This document shows positions 53,036 through 61,314 of a DNA stretch of 64,000 nucleotides, one piece after another. Under the pieces are notes generated by a model. The model had not been told where the DNA came from. It did no database searches and saw nothing but the letters and a program-made list of their open reading frames with translations. The stretch lies in contig NZ_CP071090.1 in the NCBI RefSeq assembly GCF_017301735.1, positions 248,001 to 312,000 of the forward strand. Reading direction: 5' to 3'. The translations under genes were made by a program, and so were the position numbers. Every line of letters begins with the position of its first letter. Position 1 is the first letter of the stretch. Source of the stretch: Pyxidicoccus parkwaysis (lineage in GTDB: Bacteria; Myxococcota; Myxococcia; Myxococcales; Myxococcaceae).

Positions 53036-53854
53036 TCAGGTCGTCGGTGCGGGGCCGGGGCTCGGGCGCATCCGGGCGGTCCTCTTGCGCATGACCTTCG
53101 CGTAGATGTCGCGCGGGAGGAAGCGCTTCAGCAACCACGCCTGGCGGCCCTCCGCGTGGGGCAGGACGTAGAACTCCTTCTTCTCCACCGCGCGGAAGAC
53201 GTCGTTGGCGATGTCCTCCGCGGTGATGGGCGAGCGCTCCAACAGCCGCGCCATGGTGGCCCCCAGCCGAGGGTCCGTGGTGCGCAGCGAGTCGCCCAGG
53301 TTCGTCTTGAAGAACGACGGGCACACCACGCTGACGCCGATGCGGGCCTCCGCCAATTCGTTGTGCAGCGTCTCCGACAGCGAGACGACGGCCGCCTTGG
53401 TGGCGTTGTAGCTGCTCATCATCGGCACATCGAGCAGGCCCGCCATGGAGGCGACGTTGACGAAGTGCCCGTGGCCCTGCTGCTTGAACACGGGGGTGAA
53501 GACCTTGCACCCCCGCACCACGCCCAGCAGGTTGATGTCGATAATCCACCGCCAGTTGTCGATGGACACGTCTTCAATGGCACCGGCCTGAGCGACGCCC
53601 GCGTTGTTCACCACCACGTCCACGCCGCCCCAGCGCGACTGGAGCGTCTCCGAGGCGGCGCGCAGGTCCTCCTCGCGCGTCACGTCACAGCGCAGGAAGA
53701 GCCCACCCGTGCCGAGCTCGGCCAGCGTCTCCGCGCTCCGCTCCTCGTGGAGGTCGGCGATGCAGACCTTCCACCCCGCGCGAGCGAAGCGCAGGGCCAT
53801 GGCCTTGCCCAGCCCGCTGGCGCCACCGGTGATGAAGATGCGCTTGTCGGTCAT
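53036..53854 (-). CDS. short-chain dehydrogenase/reductase
   Basis: A 272-residue classical SDR: ITGGASGLGKAMALRFARAG, CIADLHEER (Asp after strand 2, NAD type), VVNNAGVAQAG, NVASMAGLLDVP, YNATKAAVVSLSE and VCPSFFKTNL. The last 30 residues are a basic tail. It lies between the dehydrogenase (5 bp upstream) and the kinase (15 bp downstream). Likely oxidises a hydroxyacyl intermediate; the substrate is not determined. Confidence 0.88.
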   Translation of the reverse strand: MTDKRIFITGGASGLGKAMALRFARAGWKVCIADLHEERSAETLAELGTGGLFLRCDVTREEDLRAASETLQSRWGGVDVVVNNAGVAQAGAIEDVSIDNWRWIIDINLLGVVRGCKVFTPVFKQQGHGHFVNVASMAGLLDVPMMSSYNATKAAVVSLSETLHNELAEARIGVSVVCPSFFKTNLGDSLRTTDPRLGATMARLLERSPITAEDIANDVFRAVEKKEFYVLPHAEGRQAWLLKRFLPRDIYAKVMRKRTARMRPSPGPAPTT

Positions 53855-53859
53855 GGGCG

Positions 53860-55095
53860 CTAGCTCCGGGAGTAGCCGCGCTTCGACAGCTCGATGCGAG
53901 CGATGAGGCCCTTGTGGACCTCGTCCGGGCCGTCCGCGAGGCGCAGCGTGCGTGCCTGGGCGAAGAAGCCGGACAGCATCGTGTCCTGGGACACGCCCGC
54001 GCCGCCGTGAATCTGCATGGCGTCGTCCACCACCTTCTGGAGCACGTTGGGCGCGGCGACCTTGATGGCGGAAATCTCCGTCATCGCCCCGAGCGCACCG
54101 ACCTCATCCATCTTCCACGCCGCGTACAGCGTGAGCAGCCGGGCCTGGTCGATGGCCACGCGAGCCTCGGCGACGCGCTCGCGGTTGCCGCCGAGGTTGA
54201 GGAGCTGCTTGCCGAAGGCGGTGCGCTTCATGCCTCGGTCAATCATCAGCTCCAGTGCCTTCTCCGCCGCGCCGAGGCACCGCATGCAGTGGTGGATGCG
54301 GCCGGGGCCGAGCCGTCCCTGGGCAATCTCGAAGCCCATGCCGGGGCCGGAGATGATGTTGGAGAGGGGCACGCGCACGTTGTCGAAGTGGACCTCACCG
54401 TGGCCGTGCGGCGCATCGTAGTCGCCGAACACCGGCAGCATGCGCTTGATGTTGACGCCCTTCGTGTCCGTGGGGACGAGCACCATGGAGTGCTGGTGGT
54501 GGCGGTCGCCGCCGGTGTCGGGCGTGCGGGCCATGAAGATGATGATTTTGGCCTTGGGGTGGCCGAGGCCGGAGGACCACCACTTGCTGCCGTTGAGGAC
54601 CACCTCGTTGCCATCGACGACGGCGGTGGCCGCCATGTTGGTGGCGTCCGACGAGGCCACGTCGGGCTCCGTCATGCAGAACACCGAGCGGATGTCACCG
54701 GCGAGCAGCGGCTTGAGCCAGCGCTCCTGCTGCTCCGCGGAGCCGTACTTCCAGAGCACCTCCATGTTGCCGGTGTCCGGGGCGTTGCAGTTGAAGACCT
54801 CGGGGGCGATGAAGCTGCGGCCCATCTCCTCGGCGAGCGGCGCGTACTCGAGGACGCTCAGTCCGGCGCCGAGCTTCGCGTCGGGTAGGAACAGGTTCCA
54901 CAGCCCCTGCGCCTTGGCGCGGGCCTTCAGCTCCTCCATCACGGGCGGCACCTTCCACGTCTTCCAGTCACCGGCGTGACAGTGGGCGTGGACGTACTCG
55001 CGGAAGCCGGCTTCGGCCGGCTCGACGTGCTCGCGCATGAACCGCTTGACGCGCTCCAGGTAGTCCTTGGTTCGGGCGCTCGGTTCGAAGTCCAT
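53860..55095 (-). CDS. acyl-CoA dehydrogenase, ACAD11-like
   Basis: A 411-residue flavoenzyme of the ACAD10/11 type. Seen: FCMTEPDVASSDATNM, VVLNGSKWWSSGLGHPKAK, FGDYDAPHGHGEVHFDNVRVPLSNII, GRLGPGRIHHCMRCLGAAEKAL, FGKQLLNLGGN, QIHGGAGVSQDTML and RLADGPDEVH at the C-terminus. There the usual catalytic YEGT reads ADGP, with Asp in place of Glu. Such proteins work with a kinase on 4-hydroxyacyl-CoAs. ATG 55095 has GGAGGAGG upstream and is first in the operon. A divergent LysR gene starts 84 bp away. Confidence 0.93.
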   Translation of the reverse strand: MDFEPSARTKDYLERVKRFMREHVEPAEAGFREYVHAHCHAGDWKTWKVPPVMEELKARAKAQGLWNLFLPDAKLGAGLSVLEYAPLAEEMGRSFIAPEVFNCNAPDTGNMEVLWKYGSAEQQERWLKPLLAGDIRSVFCMTEPDVASSDATNMAATAVVDGNEVVLNGSKWWSSGLGHPKAKIIIFMARTPDTGGDRHHQHSMVLVPTDTKGVNIKRMLPVFGDYDAPHGHGEVHFDNVRVPLSNIISGPGMGFEIAQGRLGPGRIHHCMRCLGAAEKALELMIDRGMKRTAFGKQLLNLGGNRERVAEARVAIDQARLLTLYAAWKMDEVGALGAMTEISAIKVAAPNVLQKVVDDAMQIHGGAGVSQDTMLSGFFAQARTLRLADGPDEVHKGLIARIELSKRGYSRS

Positions 55096-55179
55096 CGCGG
55101 GTCCTCCTCCATCGTGAAAGTGCCCCATCCTCAGGGCTCCGGGCTTGATGCATCCAGTGAATGTTGGTCATGTGTTGGT

Positions 55180-56100
55180 ATGAACCCAGTTCAGGATTCC
55201 GCTCGGCTCGCCCGGCTGGACCTCAACCTCTTCCGGGTGTTCGACGTCGTCCTCCGGGAGCGGAACCTCACCCGGGCGGCGGAGGTGCTCTTCCTCAGTC
55301 AGTCGGCGGTGAGCCATGCGCTCGCCCGCTTGAGGGACCAGTTGGGGGAGCCGCTCTTCGTGCGGGAGGGAAGGGGCGTGGCGCCCACGCCCTTCGCGGA
55401 GCGGCTGGCGCCGGACATCCGTGATGCGCTGGCGCTGCTCGACGGCGCCGTGCACCACACGCGCGGCTTCGAGCCGAAGCGCGACGTGGGCAACGTCATC
55501 ATCGCGATGACGGACCTGCTGGAGCCGTCCGTGCTGCCGCACCTCGTGGAGCGCCTGCGGAGGAGTGCCCCCGAGGCACGCGTCACCAGCATCCGGCTGG
55601 ACAGGCCCCGGCTGGAGAGGGACCTCGCGTCGGGGCGGTTGGACCTGTCCATCGACGTGGAGCAGCCGACGAGCGCGGACCTGCGGCACGCGCCGCTGCT
55701 GCGTGACACCTTCTGCGTGGTGAGCCGGAGGAGGCGCAGGCTGGACGTTGCGGCGTACATGGCAGCGAAGCACGTGGCGGTGTCCTCGCGCCGCACGGGG
55801 CTGGCGGTGGAGGACCTGGTGCTCAGCCGCCTGGGCTACCAGCGCGACGTCACGGTGCGCTGCCGGCACTACGAGTCCGCGTTCCACATCGTCTCGGGCT
55901 CGGACCAGCTGCTCACCCTGGCGCGGCGCCGCGCGGAGGCGCTGCGGACGATGCTGGGCAACCACCTGCTGCCCATGCCGCTGTCATTGCCTCCGCTGGA
56001 GCTGCATCTTTACTGGCACAGGCAAGCGGACTCGGAGCCGCGCAACAAGTGGCTGCGCTCGGAGCTGCTGTCGCTCGCGAGGGAGCTGGGGAGCGGATAG
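55180..56100 (+). CDS. LysR-family transcriptional regulator
   Basis: A 306-residue LTTR: winged HTH at 12-70 (LNLFRVFDVVLRERNLTRAAEVLFLSQSAVSHALARLRDQLGEPLFVREG), then a periplasmic-binding-protein-like effector domain. Its 84-bp gap to the divergent operon suggests it controls that operon. The gap contains two TGTTGGT copies (55163-55169 and 55173-55179), a possible half-site pair, but no clean LysR palindrome. The inducer is unknown; an acyl-CoA or hydroxy acid would fit the context. Confidence 0.9.
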   Translation: MNPVQDSARLARLDLNLFRVFDVVLRERNLTRAAEVLFLSQSAVSHALARLRDQLGEPLFVREGRGVAPTPFAERLAPDIRDALALLDGAVHHTRGFEPKRDVGNVIIAMTDLLEPSVLPHLVERLRRSAPEARVTSIRLDRPRLERDLASGRLDLSIDVEQPTSADLRHAPLLRDTFCVVSRRRRRLDVAAYMAAKHVAVSSRRTGLAVEDLVLSRLGYQRDVTVRCRHYESAFHIVSGSDQLLTLARRRAEALRTMLGNHLLPMPLSLPPLELHLYWHRQADSEPRNKWLRSELLSLARELGSG

Positions 56101-56208
56101 GGAGGTCGCACGGATGGCAATGCCCGCAGAGACAGGCAGTCGGAGCAGGGCGTGTCAGCGGCTACCCCGATTCCCTGCGGGCCGGCAGCCGGGCGAGGAT
56201 TCGCTCTC

Positions 56209-57402
56209 ATGAGTGGACGTGTGAATCTGTTGGTGCCCGAGGTCCGGGCGAATCCGTATCCGACGTACGCCGAGCTGCGCCGTTCGCCCGTGTGCCAGGT
56301 GGACCCGGGAGGCTACTGGGTGCTCACCCGGCACGACGACGTGGTGGCGGCCTTCAAGAATCCGGCGGTGTTCTCCAACACGGGCATGCGCATGGTGACG
56401 AAGCCGGCGTGGCTGGGGCACAACCCGTTCGCGGACTCGATGATTGGGATGGACCCTCCGAACCACACGCGGCTGCGGACACTGGTCAACCGCGCCTTCG
56501 GTCCGCCGGTGCTGGCTCGCCTGGAGTCGCGCATCCGAGGCTTCGCGGGAGCGATTGTGGACCGCATCCCCGAGGGCACGGCGGTGGACTTCGTGGATGC
56601 CTTCTGTCTGCCATTGCCCGCGAGTGTCATCGGCGAGCTCATCGGGTTGGACCCGGCGCAGCACCATCTCTACAAGCGGTGGGCGGACGACCTCACGAGC
56701 ATCACCTCCATTCCTCCCGGCACCGCGGAGTCGCCGCGCATGGCGGAGATTCGCGCTACGGTGAAGGAGACGGAGCACTTCATGGGGCGCGTGCTGGCGA
56801 ATCGCCGCGTGGAGCCTCGGGACGATTTGGTCACGGACCTCATCAACGCGCGCGTGGATGGCGAGCAGCTGAGCGACGCGGAGCTCATGAACTTCATGTT
56901 CCTGCTGCTGGTGGCGGGGCTGGAGACGACCATCCACCTGCTGAGCCATGCGATGCGCGTGTTGATGGAGCATCCGGACCTGGTTGAGCGCCTGAGGGCG
57001 AATCGCGCGCAGATTCCGCGCTTCCTGGAGGAGGTGCTGCGCTACGAGCCGCCGGTGCAGGCCATCATGCGAGTCACCACCGCGGACACGGAGATTCGCG
57101 GTGTGACGATTCCGAAGGGCTCGCCGGTGGCGCTGATGATGGGCGCGGCGAACCGCGACGAGACGCACTTCCCCGACGCGGAGACGTTCAACATGGACCG
57201 CGAGGGGATGAACAATCTTCCGTTCGGGCATGGTGTGCACTTCTGTCTGGGGGCGCCGCTGGCGAGGCTGGAGGCGAAGCTGGGGCTGGAGGCGCTGCTG
57301 ACGCGCTTCGCCCGCTTCACTTCAGCCGGGCCGATGGAGTGGAACCGTTCGATGACGGTGCGCGGCCCGGTGAAGATGCCCGTGGTGGCGCACGCGAAGT
57401 GA
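56209..57402 (+). CDS. cytochrome P450
   Basis: A 397-residue soluble bacterial class I P450. I-helix LLLVAGLETTIHLL (oxygen-binding AGxxTT), K-helix ExxR in EEVLRYEPP, and heme-binding FGHGVHFCLGAPLAR with the Cys ligand. Substrate unknown; it needs a ferredoxin and reductase, and none are in the window. GAGGA precedes ATG 56209. It follows the LysR gene by 108 bp on the same strand and may belong to the same regulon. Confidence 0.94.
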   Translation: MSGRVNLLVPEVRANPYPTYAELRRSPVCQVDPGGYWVLTRHDDVVAAFKNPAVFSNTGMRMVTKPAWLGHNPFADSMIGMDPPNHTRLRTLVNRAFGPPVLARLESRIRGFAGAIVDRIPEGTAVDFVDAFCLPLPASVIGELIGLDPAQHHLYKRWADDLTSITSIPPGTAESPRMAEIRATVKETEHFMGRVLANRRVEPRDDLVTDLINARVDGEQLSDAELMNFMFLLLVAGLETTIHLLSHAMRVLMEHPDLVERLRANRAQIPRFLEEVLRYEPPVQAIMRVTTADTEIRGVTIPKGSPVALMMGAANRDETHFPDAETFNMDREGMNNLPFGHGVHFCLGAPLARLEAKLGLEALLTRFARFTSAGPMEWNRSMTVRGPVKMPVVAHAK

Positions 57403-57438
57403 GTGGGTCGAAGCGCTTCGCGCGGGTCAGGGGTGGGG

Positions 57439-58935
57439 CTACTTCTTGGCGCCCGGGGCCGTGAGGCATTGCTCCACACGGTCAGGTGGCACGAGGAAGG
57501 CCGATGCGGCCACCATGTTCAGGGAGGCACCCAGGTGCGGGTCGCCGATGCTGCCCGCGCCGCTGTAGGCGAGCGCCACCCAGTCGTTCTGCGACGCGTT
57601 GACGGTGTCCAACGTGTCGCCGTCGCCGTTGAAGTCGAGCGAGACGATGCCCGGGCTGATGACTCCGTTTCCGCTGAAGTCCAGGTTGGCGCTCGCGTTG
57701 CCCATACGCCAGCTGCCCTGGATGTTGACACCGTAGTGAGACAGGTCCGCCTCGGTGGAGAGGAGAAGGGGAGCGAAGGCGTTGGGCTCGCTGAGCGAAC
57801 CCTCGTTCACGCTGGCGATGCGCAGGCGGGAGTAGTCGAGTGTGCCATCAACACCATCCACGCGCAGTCCGATGACCTGGTAGGTGTCGTTCATGACACT
57901 CAGATAGTTGGGCTTGTAGTTGGTGCTCTCATTGCCACCATGTTGGAGGCCGAGGTTGTGCCCGAGTTGGTGCATGAGCGCGCCCGCCTGCTGCAGCTCC
58001 GTGCCGCCCGGCGTGGGCCACGCGCCCAGTGTCACCATGAAGTCATGGCCGGGGAGGCCGCGAGACAGGCCGGTGGAGGTGCCGCTGTTGAGGGTGTTGG
58101 CGAACAGCGCGTAATGGAAGAAAGGAGCGCGGCGCGCGGGGAAGTATTTGGCCTTGATGACGTCGAAGTCCGTCCAGTTCGAGCTGAGGTTCGGGTTGGC
58201 GTCCACGTCCTCAATCTGCGAGTCGAGCACGACATGCAGCGCGATGCCGGTGGTGCCGTCCGGGTTGCTCACCGGCGCATTGGCGAAGGCCGCCACCACC
58301 TTGTCAATCGCGGACTGGGAGGGTTTGCGGTTGGCGTAGTAGTCCACCTCCACGAAGACGTCCTTCTTCAGCGGGTTGGCGCCGTAGTAGCGAAGGTCCA
58401 CGCCGCCGTAGCCATACAGCTCGGCGAAATCGCTGATCCGGTCGCCATCCGTGTCGCGGCTGTTCGGGTTGGTGCCGTAGATGCTCTCCGCGTCGTCGCA
58501 CACCCCGTCGAAATCCGAGTCGGGCGTGCCAGCCCCGCACAGGTACACCGTCTGCACGTTGGAGACGAGGTACTCCTGGCCGTCCTGGGTCACCGACTCA
58601 TACCTGGGCCGGTGGTAGAGCATCACATCGTCGTGGCCGCTATGGCCGATGAAGAGTGAGATGGCCTCCTCACCGGGGAACGGCGTGATGTACTTCACCT
58701 TGTCTGGGCCATGTTGGTTGCCGTACGCGTCGAAGACGAAGAAGCCCTCCGCATTCGTCGCCTCGCCGTTGAGGGTGCTGCTGAAGCATCCGCTGCCAGT
58801 GCAGGTGCCAGACACCATCACGCCCGCGCCATAGAGAGGCTCGCCGGTGTATGCGCTTTTGACATAGCCATACACACAGGCGTTCAGACTCAGGCCCAAT
58901 GCCGAAACCGCCAGGACTCTAAGAAGCACGGTCAT
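57439..58935 (-). CDS. metzincin-like lipoprotein with Glu-to-Gln zinc motif
   Basis: A 498-residue lipoprotein with lipobox LNAC (Cys20). A carboxypeptidase-regulatory-like beta domain (YGYVKSAYTGEPLYGAGVMV) comes first, then a thrombospondin type-3-like Asp-rich stretch (DSDFDGVCDD, DTDGDRISD) and a protease-like domain with HQLGHNLGLQHGG at residues 322-334 and a Met turn (YLSVMND). All three zinc His are present but the general-base Glu of HExxH is Gln (codon CAA at 57969-57967). The C-terminus has further Asp-rich loops. It is probably a zinc-binding but weak or inactive protease homologue. Confidence 0.78.
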   Translation of the reverse strand: MTVLLRVLAVSALGLSLNACVYGYVKSAYTGEPLYGAGVMVSGTCTGSGCFSSTLNGEATNAEGFFVFDAYGNQHGPDKVKYITPFPGEEAISLFIGHSGHDDVMLYHRPRYESVTQDGQEYLVSNVQTVYLCGAGTPDSDFDGVCDDAESIYGTNPNSRDTDGDRISDFAELYGYGGVDLRYYGANPLKKDVFVEVDYYANRKPSQSAIDKVVAAFANAPVSNPDGTTGIALHVVLDSQIEDVDANPNLSSNWTDFDVIKAKYFPARRAPFFHYALFANTLNSGTSTGLSRGLPGHDFMVTLGAWPTPGGTELQQAGALMHQLGHNLGLQHGGNESTNYKPNYLSVMNDTYQVIGLRVDGVDGTLDYSRLRIASVNEGSLSEPNAFAPLLLSTEADLSHYGVNIQGSWRMGNASANLDFSGNGVISPGIVSLDFNGDGDTLDTVNASQNDWVALAYSGAGSIGDPHLGASLNMVAASAFLVPPDRVEQCLTAPGAKK

Positions 58936-59123
58936 GGACTTCCCCCTCGGATGGGCGACACCTCAACCTCAGGTGCTCGCATCCAGGAAACGTCGACCCG
59001 CTGAGATCTTCCCTCGCATGCAGAAAGTCTCTGGAGGAGTCACGCTCGTCCGACCGTCGTGGTGTGTCAAAAGGCTGCGACTTGGGGCGGAGGATTGCTC
59101 GGCGAGCTACTCCGCAGCGAAGG

Positions 59124-59142
59124 GCAGGGGGATTGCCCCTGC
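59124..59142 (-). terminator. hairpin directly after the bactofilin-like gene
   Basis: GCAGGGG (59124-59130) and CCCCTGC (59136-59142) form a 7-bp stem with a 5-base loop, directly touching the stop codon on the minus strand. It separates this gene from the lipoprotein gene at 58935. The rest of 58936-59123 holds no gene I can see. Confidence 0.5.
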
Positions 59143-60324
59143 TCAGGCGTGAGCGCTGACGGGAGTGGTAGTGCTGCGCAGTCCCCGGATGGCCAGCAGC
59201 AGTGCTCCCATTCCGAAGAACATGGTGACCATGGCGACCAATCCGCCGAGATAGGGCACCCGCCGCAGCAACGTCAGCAGCGCGATTCCCGTGAACAAGG
59301 CCAGCACCAGTGACGGCCCGTGCCTGCCGAACTTCTCCAGCAGTTGCCTGCCAATGAGCATCCCCACCACGGGGAAACTCGCGAGGAGTGCCAGCGCGTA
59401 GAGCCCGAGCACGAACACGCCGAGCCACCAACCTCCCACGACGAGCCCCACCGCGAAGACGATGGACGCGGCGATGGGCGCGACGACGAAGGCCGCCACG
59501 CCCCAACCCAGGCTCTGCCAGGGGCGCTCCCGCAGCACCACCGGAGCGCTCCTCGCGAGCCGGGGCGCCAGCAGCGCCAGCAACAACCCCAGTGCGAACA
59601 GGCCGACGATGGAGCGCACCCAGAGGTACAGCACGCCGAGCGCGACGCTCCCAGCGCTCGCTTCATGGGCCCGTGTCTGCTCCACCTTGCCCGCCACCAC
59701 CCCCGGAGGCACCTGCACCGCTTTCTCAGACGTGACGCTCAGGTCTCCACCGATGCGTGCTCCGTCCTCGAAGTTCAGCGTGTTCACCTCGGCATTCACG
59801 GTGCCCTTCACCGGTGCGCCGAGTGTGAGCATCTGCGAAGCGGCCCGCATGTTCCCGCCCACCTGGGACCGGACGTCCACCAGGTTCCCCGCGATGATGA
59901 GGTCCCCCGGGATGTTGCCCTCGGGAAGCAGCTGCATGAGGTTACCGGCGAGCAGCGCGTCCTTTCCCACGATGGCTCCCATCTGGAGCTTGTTCGTGGC
60001 GCTCCGCAGGCTGCCGCCCACCTGTCCCTTCACCAACGTGTTCGCCGCCGCGGAGAACACGTCGCCGTCCACCTTGCCCTGAAGCGTGACCTTCCGCGCC
60101 GCCGTCATCACGTCGCCGTGCACCGTGCCCTGGATGTCCACTTCCCGCGCAAAGACATACAGGTCATCGTTGATGACCTCCTGCGGGCCGATGACCACCG
60201 TGTCCCCGGTGCGCAGGTCCGCGGCCCTCGCGACTCCAGGGAACACAACTCCCAGCACGAGCGTCGCGAGCACCCATGCGACCGGCGCCCTTCCGTGTGA
60301 CTGCATGGACCTGACCGTGGACAT
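59143..60324 (-). CDS. bactofilin-like (polymer-forming) protein with membrane domain
   Basis: A 393-residue protein with a signal peptide ending ARAAD. Residues 50-215 are the repetitive beta-helix pattern of bactofilins (DUF583): VINDDLYVFAREVDIQGTVHGDVMTAARKVTLQGKVDGDVFSAA and so on, about every 18 residues. The C-terminal half has about four or five membrane helices with GWWLGVFVLGLYALALLA. Cytosolic bactofilins form filaments; here the fold is exported and anchored, so an envelope scaffold role is more likely. ATG 60324 has GGGAGAG upstream. Confidence 0.82.
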   Translation of the reverse strand: MSTVRSMQSHGRAPVAWVLATLVLGVVFPGVARAADLRTGDTVVIGPQEVINDDLYVFAREVDIQGTVHGDVMTAARKVTLQGKVDGDVFSAAANTLVKGQVGGSLRSATNKLQMGAIVGKDALLAGNLMQLLPEGNIPGDLIIAGNLVDVRSQVGGNMRAASQMLTLGAPVKGTVNAEVNTLNFEDGARIGGDLSVTSEKAVQVPPGVVAGKVEQTRAHEASAGSVALGVLYLWVRSIVGLFALGLLLALLAPRLARSAPVVLRERPWQSLGWGVAAFVVAPIAASIVFAVGLVVGGWWLGVFVLGLYALALLASFPVVGMLIGRQLLEKFGRHGPSLVLALFTGIALLTLLRRVPYLGGLVAMVTMFFGMGALLLAIRGLRSTTTPVSAHA

Positions 60325-60420
60325 GGCGCTCTCCCGTGCTGGTGGCCTTCGAGGCACCGCTGGGCACGCTCACTTCCAGGGGCAAGTCTGAGAGGGCAGG
60401 AGGACACTCCTGCGCCTGGC

Positions 60421-60450
60421 CTGCTCCCCGGTTCGCGCACCGGGGAGCAG
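60421..60450 (-). terminator. terminator of the pruA-epimerase unit
   Basis: A perfect 11-bp stem, CTGCTCCCCGG (60421-60431) with CCGGGGAGCAG (60440-60450), starts 8 bases after the epimerase stop at 60459 on the minus strand. No T-run follows. Confidence 0.65.
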
Positions 60451-60458
60451 CCGTGTGC

Positions 60459-61307
60459 TCACGCCTCGATATCGAACGCGAGCGACGCCCGCTCTCCAGG
60501 CGCCACATGCAGCAGTCCCTCACCCGTGGCGAGCGCACCGGCCGCCGCAGTCCAGGGCTCCACGCAGACGAAGTCCTTGCCCTTCAGCGTCCACACCACG
60601 AGCAGGCGGAACTCCGGGCTCCAGGACAGGTGCACCGGCCGGCTCCCAGGCCCACGCTCCAACTTCGTCCCAGGGCCCGAGTGGTCCCGCAGGTGCAGGT
60701 CCACCTCCTGCTGCGTGAGGTCCAGACCCGTGAAGGGCACCTCGCGCTTCAGGCGGTTGTCCCAGGCGTGCGTGGCATTCGTCTCCACCGTCGCTTTCGC
60801 CTTCAGCGCCTCGGGCACACGGAAGTACGGGTGGTAGCCCAGGTGCAGCGGCAGGGGCCGCGTGTCCTTGTTCTCCACGTCGAAGTCCAACGTCAGCCGC
60901 GTCCCCACCAGCGAGAACGTGAGCTGCGCGTCGAACTCCCACGGGAACTGCTTCAGCGTCTCCTCGGAGGACGAAAGCCCTACCACCAACAGCGAGTCCT
61001 CCGCCTGCCGCACCTTCCACGGCAGCTTTCTCGCGAAGCCGTGCTGCGGCAGTGAGTACGTCTTGCGGTCCGCGGGGTACGAGTCCCCCGGCAGCGGCCC
61101 GGCGATGGGAAAGAGGACGGGAATGCCACCACGCACGTTCTTCGCCGGGTCGGCGACGGTGGACTCGTCGAGGTACAGCACCTCGTCGCCATCCACCGTC
61201 ATCCGCGTGACGAGGGCGCCGCGCGAGGGAATCACCTCCACGCGGCACCCGCCGTCCACCAGCGCGTACGTGTCCAGACCGGCGATGCCGGGGAACGGAC
61301 CGCTCAT
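60459..61307 (-). CDS. aldose 1-epimerase family protein
   Basis: A 282-residue galactose-mutarotase-like beta-sandwich enzyme, interconverting anomers of sugars. Seen: VIPSRGALVTRMTVDGDEVLYLD, the catalytic His region in LPQHGFARKLPW and LHLGYHPYF, and the catalytic Glu in FVCVEPWTA. Closest to the YeaD/hexose-6-phosphate epimerase-like group by length; the substrate is open. It starts 7 bp after the pruA stop, so the two are co-transcribed. Confidence 0.88.
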   Translation of the reverse strand: MSGPFPGIAGLDTYALVDGGCRVEVIPSRGALVTRMTVDGDEVLYLDESTVADPAKNVRGGIPVLFPIAGPLPGDSYPADRKTYSLPQHGFARKLPWKVRQAEDSLLVVGLSSSEETLKQFPWEFDAQLTFSLVGTRLTLDFDVENKDTRPLPLHLGYHPYFRVPEALKAKATVETNATHAWDNRLKREVPFTGLDLTQQEVDLHLRDHSGPGTKLERGPGSRPVHLSWSPEFRLLVVWTLKGKDFVCVEPWTAAAGALATGEGLLHVAPGERASLAFDIEA

Positions 61308-61314
61308 ACGCTCC

